A stretch of DNA of 7,454 nucleotides from assembly GCA_938091475.1 (NCBI GenBank), contig CALLJI010000073.1, positions 1 to 7,454 of the forward strand, given 5' to 3'. Positions within the stretch are counted from its first letter, which is position 1. Every line of letters starts with the position of its first letter. The notes beneath the pieces were generated by a model. That model worked only from the letters and a program-made list of their open reading frames with translations. It had not been told where the DNA came from and did not search any database. Positions 5,485-7,454 of this stretch are shown one piece after another. The position numbers were made by a program, and so were the translations under genes. Source of the stretch: an uncultured Caldimicrobium sp. (GTDB lineage: Bacteria; Desulfobacterota; Thermodesulfobacteria; Thermodesulfobacteriales; Thermodesulfobacteriaceae).

Positions 5485-6633
5485 TTAACTCCTATAGGAG
5501 GCATTAATTTTTATATATTCTTCTGTTAAATCGCAAGTTAAAAGAGAGTAGCTTTGCTTACCCCTTTTTAGCCTTATTTGCAGATCAATGTCTGATTTTC
5601 TTAACTCCCTTTTAATCTCTTCTTCCGGAGTTATAAATTTTAACTCCTTTATCCAAGGTTTTCCATTAAGAATAAGTTCTACCTCTTCTGCTTCAAAGGG
5701 AATCTTTGTCTTCCCAAGAGCAGAAAAAATTCTTCCCCAGTTAGGATCTTCGCCATAAAAAGCTGTTTTAACAAGGGGAGACTCTGCTACACTTCTGGCT
5801 AAAATTTCGGCTTCGCTTTTACTTTTAGCACCTTTTATGGAAATCTTTATCACCTTTGAAGCCCCCTCTCCATCCTTTACTATTAAATGAGCTAATTCCT
5901 CAAGCACCTCAAAAAAATGGACAGAAAAATCCTCTATCTTTTCAAGCTTTTTAGCCCCACTTGACAAAGCATATACGGTATCATTGGTACTTGTATCTCC
6001 ATCTACAGTGATTCTATTAAAACTCTTCTCAACACCCCTTTGAAGTAATCTTTTAAGTTCTTCCTTGGTTAATTGGGCATCCGTTAAGATAAATCCTAAC
6101 ATTGTTGCCATATTAGGGGCAATCATTCCTGCTCCTTTAGCTATTCCTAAGATATGTATACCTTCTTTAGTCTTTTTGGAGACAATTTTGGGGAAGGTAT
6201 CTGTAGTCATTATAGCCATAGCAAAAGAAGTGTATTTCTCTTCTGCAAGTTCTTCAACAAGTTTTGGCAGATTGGGTAAAATCTTCTCTACAGGCAAGGG
6301 CTCTCCTATTACGCCAGTTGAGGCAGGCAAAATTTCTTCTTTTTTTATCTTGAGAATCTTTGATAGCTCCTCTAACACTGTATAAGCTCTCTTTATTCCT
6401 TCTTCCCCTGTGCAGGCGTTGGCAACTCCACTATTGACTAAAATAGCCTTAGTTGAGGAATTTTTAATATGCTTCATTCCAATTAACACTGGAGCTGCTT
6501 TTTGACTGTTTTTCGTAAATACACCCCAGGAAATTCCCTTTCCTTCACAATAGATCAAACCTAAATCTAATTTATCCTTCTTTCTTATACCACAGGGTAG
6601 AGCAGAAAATTTAAAACCAAGAGGAATAAACAT
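5485..6633 (-). CDS. argJ: Glutamate N-acetyltransferase/amino-acid acetyltransferase ArgJ
   Basis: ArgJ transfers acetyl from N-acetylornithine to glutamate, recycling the acetyl group in arginine synthesis; bifunctional forms also use acetyl-CoA. With ATG 6633 the protein has 382 residues, in the family range. An STG motif (about 105-107) forms the oxyanion hole. The self-cleavage site is in KGAGMIAPNMATM, cut between Ala176 and Thr177, with Thr177 as the new N-terminal nucleophile of the beta chain. The C-terminal DLTEEYIKINASYRS matches the family end. A TTG at 6651 would add six residues, but ATG 6633 is preferred because AAGGAGG lies 8 nt upstream, inside that would-be extension. It follows the membrane protein gene by 21 nt and precedes the four-cysteine gene by 3 nt. 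Mono- versus bifunctionality cannot be told here; absence of argA elsewhere would suggest the bifunctional type. Confidence 0.96.
   Translation of the reverse strand: MFIPLGFKFSALPCGIRKKDKLDLGLIYCEGKGISWGVFTKNSQKAAPVLIGMKHIKNSSTKAILVNSGVANACTGEEGIKRAYTVLEELSKILKIKKEEILPASTGVIGEPLPVEKILPNLPKLVEELAEEKYTSFAMAIMTTDTFPKIVSKKTKEGIHILGIAKGAGMIAPNMATMLGFILTDAQLTKEELKRLLQRGVEKSFNRITVDGDTSTNDTVYALSSGAKKLEKIEDFSVHFFEVLEELAHLIVKDGEGASKVIKISIKGAKSKSEAEILARSVAESPLVKTAFYGEDPNWGRIFSALGKTKIPFEAEEVELILNGKPWIKELKFITPEEEIKRELRKSDIDLQIRLKRGKQSYSLLTCDLTEEYIKINASYRS
5489..5500 (-). promoter_or_regulatory. 12-nt palindrome covering the SD of the four-cysteine gene
   Basis: CTCCTATAGGAG is a perfect palindrome in the last codons of argJ. 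Its right arm on the minus strand is the AGGAG SD of the 53-residue gene. In RNA, CUCC could pair with GGAG around a UAUA loop and mask the SD until a ribosome finishing argJ opens it, which would enforce translational coupling. The stem is only 4 bp, so the effect is speculative. Confidence 0.3.
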
Positions 6634-6654
6634 TTTTATCCCCTCCTTCAAAAC

Positions 6655-7416
6655 TTATTTGATATAATAGTCAAATATTAAAAGTAGGGCAGAGATAACT
6701 AAAAATATATTTACCAAATGATAATACACTTTAGTTGAAATACGAGTATAAAACTTTTGACCAATTAATAAACCTAATATCACTAAGGGCAAGAGGAAGA
6801 AATAGGCTTTAAGATGAACTATAGATAAATTGCCAGCTAAATAGTGATTAATTGCAGCTACAAGTGCTGTAAAAGTAAAAATTAGCTGTAGCGTAGCTTT
6901 AAAGAGATTTTTGTCAAAATTTAACAAAGCCAGATAGATTACAATAGGTGGTCCCGGAGTGTTCAGTAACCCACCCAATAAACCTACTAAAAAAGCTATT
7001 CCTAAGGAGAGAGGACTACTGAATAACTTAGGGTTTATAGTATGCACAAATTCTCTTTGCATGCCCCTTTTCCATTGAAGAACTTCCCAAGAGAAATACA
7101 AAAGAATGGCAATAAAAAGAATTATTCTTAAGGCACCCTCTGAGAAAAAAACAAACCCTTTAACACCAAGAATTATTCCCAAAACAATGACAATGAAGAA
7201 GAGAAAGGGGATTTTAAAAATTCTTTTTTCTTTTAGTATAAAGAGCATAATTAGATTTACAGTGAAGGAGAAAAGAGATAGCAAAGGGACAGCAAATTTA
7301 ACACTTTTGAATAGGGCAAGCAGAGGCAAAGCTGTTAAAGCAAAGGCAAAGCCAACTAATCCATGAATTAACCCAGAAATAAAGAGAATAAAGGCTATAG
7401 AGAGTGTCTCAATCAT
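6655..7416 (-). CDS. TauE/SafE-type membrane permease
   Basis: This is a 253-residue very hydrophobic protein with about eight likely membrane helices, near 5-36, 41-61, 69-91, 94-113, 135-165, 172-194, 202-222 and 232-251. A hydrophilic loop at 114-133 splits it into two halves. The halves carry related glycine/proline segments, GLVGFAFALTALPLLAL (about 19-35) and GLLGGLLNTPGPPIVIYLALL (about 145-165). This two-repeat pattern is that of the TauE/SafE (DUF81) family, whose characterised members export sulfite, sulfoacetate or related organic anions; the substrate here is unknown. ATG 7416 is the only sensible start: an in-frame TAA lies just upstream. AAGGA abuts the ATG directly, which is unusually close for an SD, so initiation may depend on coupling to the upstream frame whose TGA overlaps the ATG. 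It is the first complete gene of the minus-strand operon; a functional link with argJ is not obvious. Confidence 0.85.
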   Translation of the reverse strand: MIETLSIAFILFISGLIHGLVGFAFALTALPLLALFKSVKFAVPLLSLFSFTVNLIMLFILKEKRIFKIPFLFFIVIVLGIILGVKGFVFFSEGALRIILFIAILLYFSWEVLQWKRGMQREFVHTINPKLFSSPLSLGIAFLVGLLGGLLNTPGPPIVIYLALLNFDKNLFKATLQLIFTFTALVAAINHYLAGNLSIVHLKAYFFLLPLVILGLLIGQKFYTRISTKVYYHLVNIFLVISALLLIFDYYIK

Positions 7417-7454
7417 TCCTTAAGCAGAACTTTGGTTATGATGAAAAGCTGATA
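7413..7454 (-). CDS. Possible 3' end of an upstream gene (partial)
   Basis: On the minus strand the frame entering the window at 7454 is open for 13 codons (YQLFIITKVLLKE) and ends at TGA 7415-7413, which overlaps the permease ATG as ATGA. The other two frames stop earlier. The 4-nt overlap is typical of operon junctions, and the permease's own SD is badly placed, so a coupled upstream gene is plausible. The fragment is too short to identify. Confidence 0.4.
   Translation of the reverse strand, partial: YQLFIITKVLLKE

Noticed and set aside
6065..6385. Plus-strand 106-codon frame inside argJ
   Set aside because: It is antisense to the ArgJ catalytic region, has no SD and matches no domain.
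7106..7366. Plus-strand 86-codon Lys-rich frame inside the permease
   Set aside because: It is the antisense of hydrophobic codons, which yields Lys/Thr-rich nonsense. It has no SD.

Overview
The window is AT-rich bacterial DNA. Protein composition is rich in Lys, Glu, Ile and Leu with many AAA, GAA and AGA codons, gene packing is tight, and several Shine-Dalgarno (SD) sites are strong (AAGGAG/AAGGAGG). This fits a low-GC, probably thermophilic Gram-negative such as a member of the Thermodesulfobacteriota. That placement is an inference from general appearance; no marker here settles it.

Layout from left to right. Positions 1-454 hold no convincing gene. They carry an array of about eight short palindromic repeats (64-361) and a weak candidate promoter. 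A plus-strand operon follows: prfB (peptide release factor 2, assembled across a programmed +1 frameshift at 581-587), carA (carbamoyl-phosphate synthase small subunit) and ribF (riboflavin kinase/FAD synthetase). Each gene overlaps the next by 20 nt. The convergent gap 3683-4156 holds a second palindrome array (3758-4050) that shares an ordered block of units with the first. A small helix-turn-helix protein gene on the minus strand (4157-4390) has its own strong SD and a candidate promoter. The rest of the window is a tightly spaced minus-strand operon, in transcription order: the tail of an uncertain gene running off the edge, a TauE/SafE-type membrane protein, argJ, a 53-residue four-cysteine protein that is easily missed, and surE.

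The housekeeping genes serve translation termination, arginine and pyrimidine supply (ArgJ for ornithine/N-acetylglutamate, CarA for carbamoyl phosphate), flavin cofactors (RibF) and nucleotide salvage or clean-up (SurE). All look intact, with catalytic motifs present.

The most unusual material is in the two repeat arrays. The units are roughly 20-nt palindromes with fixed GGGC/GCCC outer arms, inner arms that vary but stay complementary, and a one-sided GTAG tetranucleotide at the foot. This is the architecture of REP/BIME elements, which are mobilised by RAYT (TnpA_REP) transposases in other bacteria. Two arrays with the same unit order, including the same imperfect unit, flank the prfB-carA-ribF operon as direct repeats. 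The second item worth following is the unannotated four-cysteine mini-gene wedged between argJ and surE.
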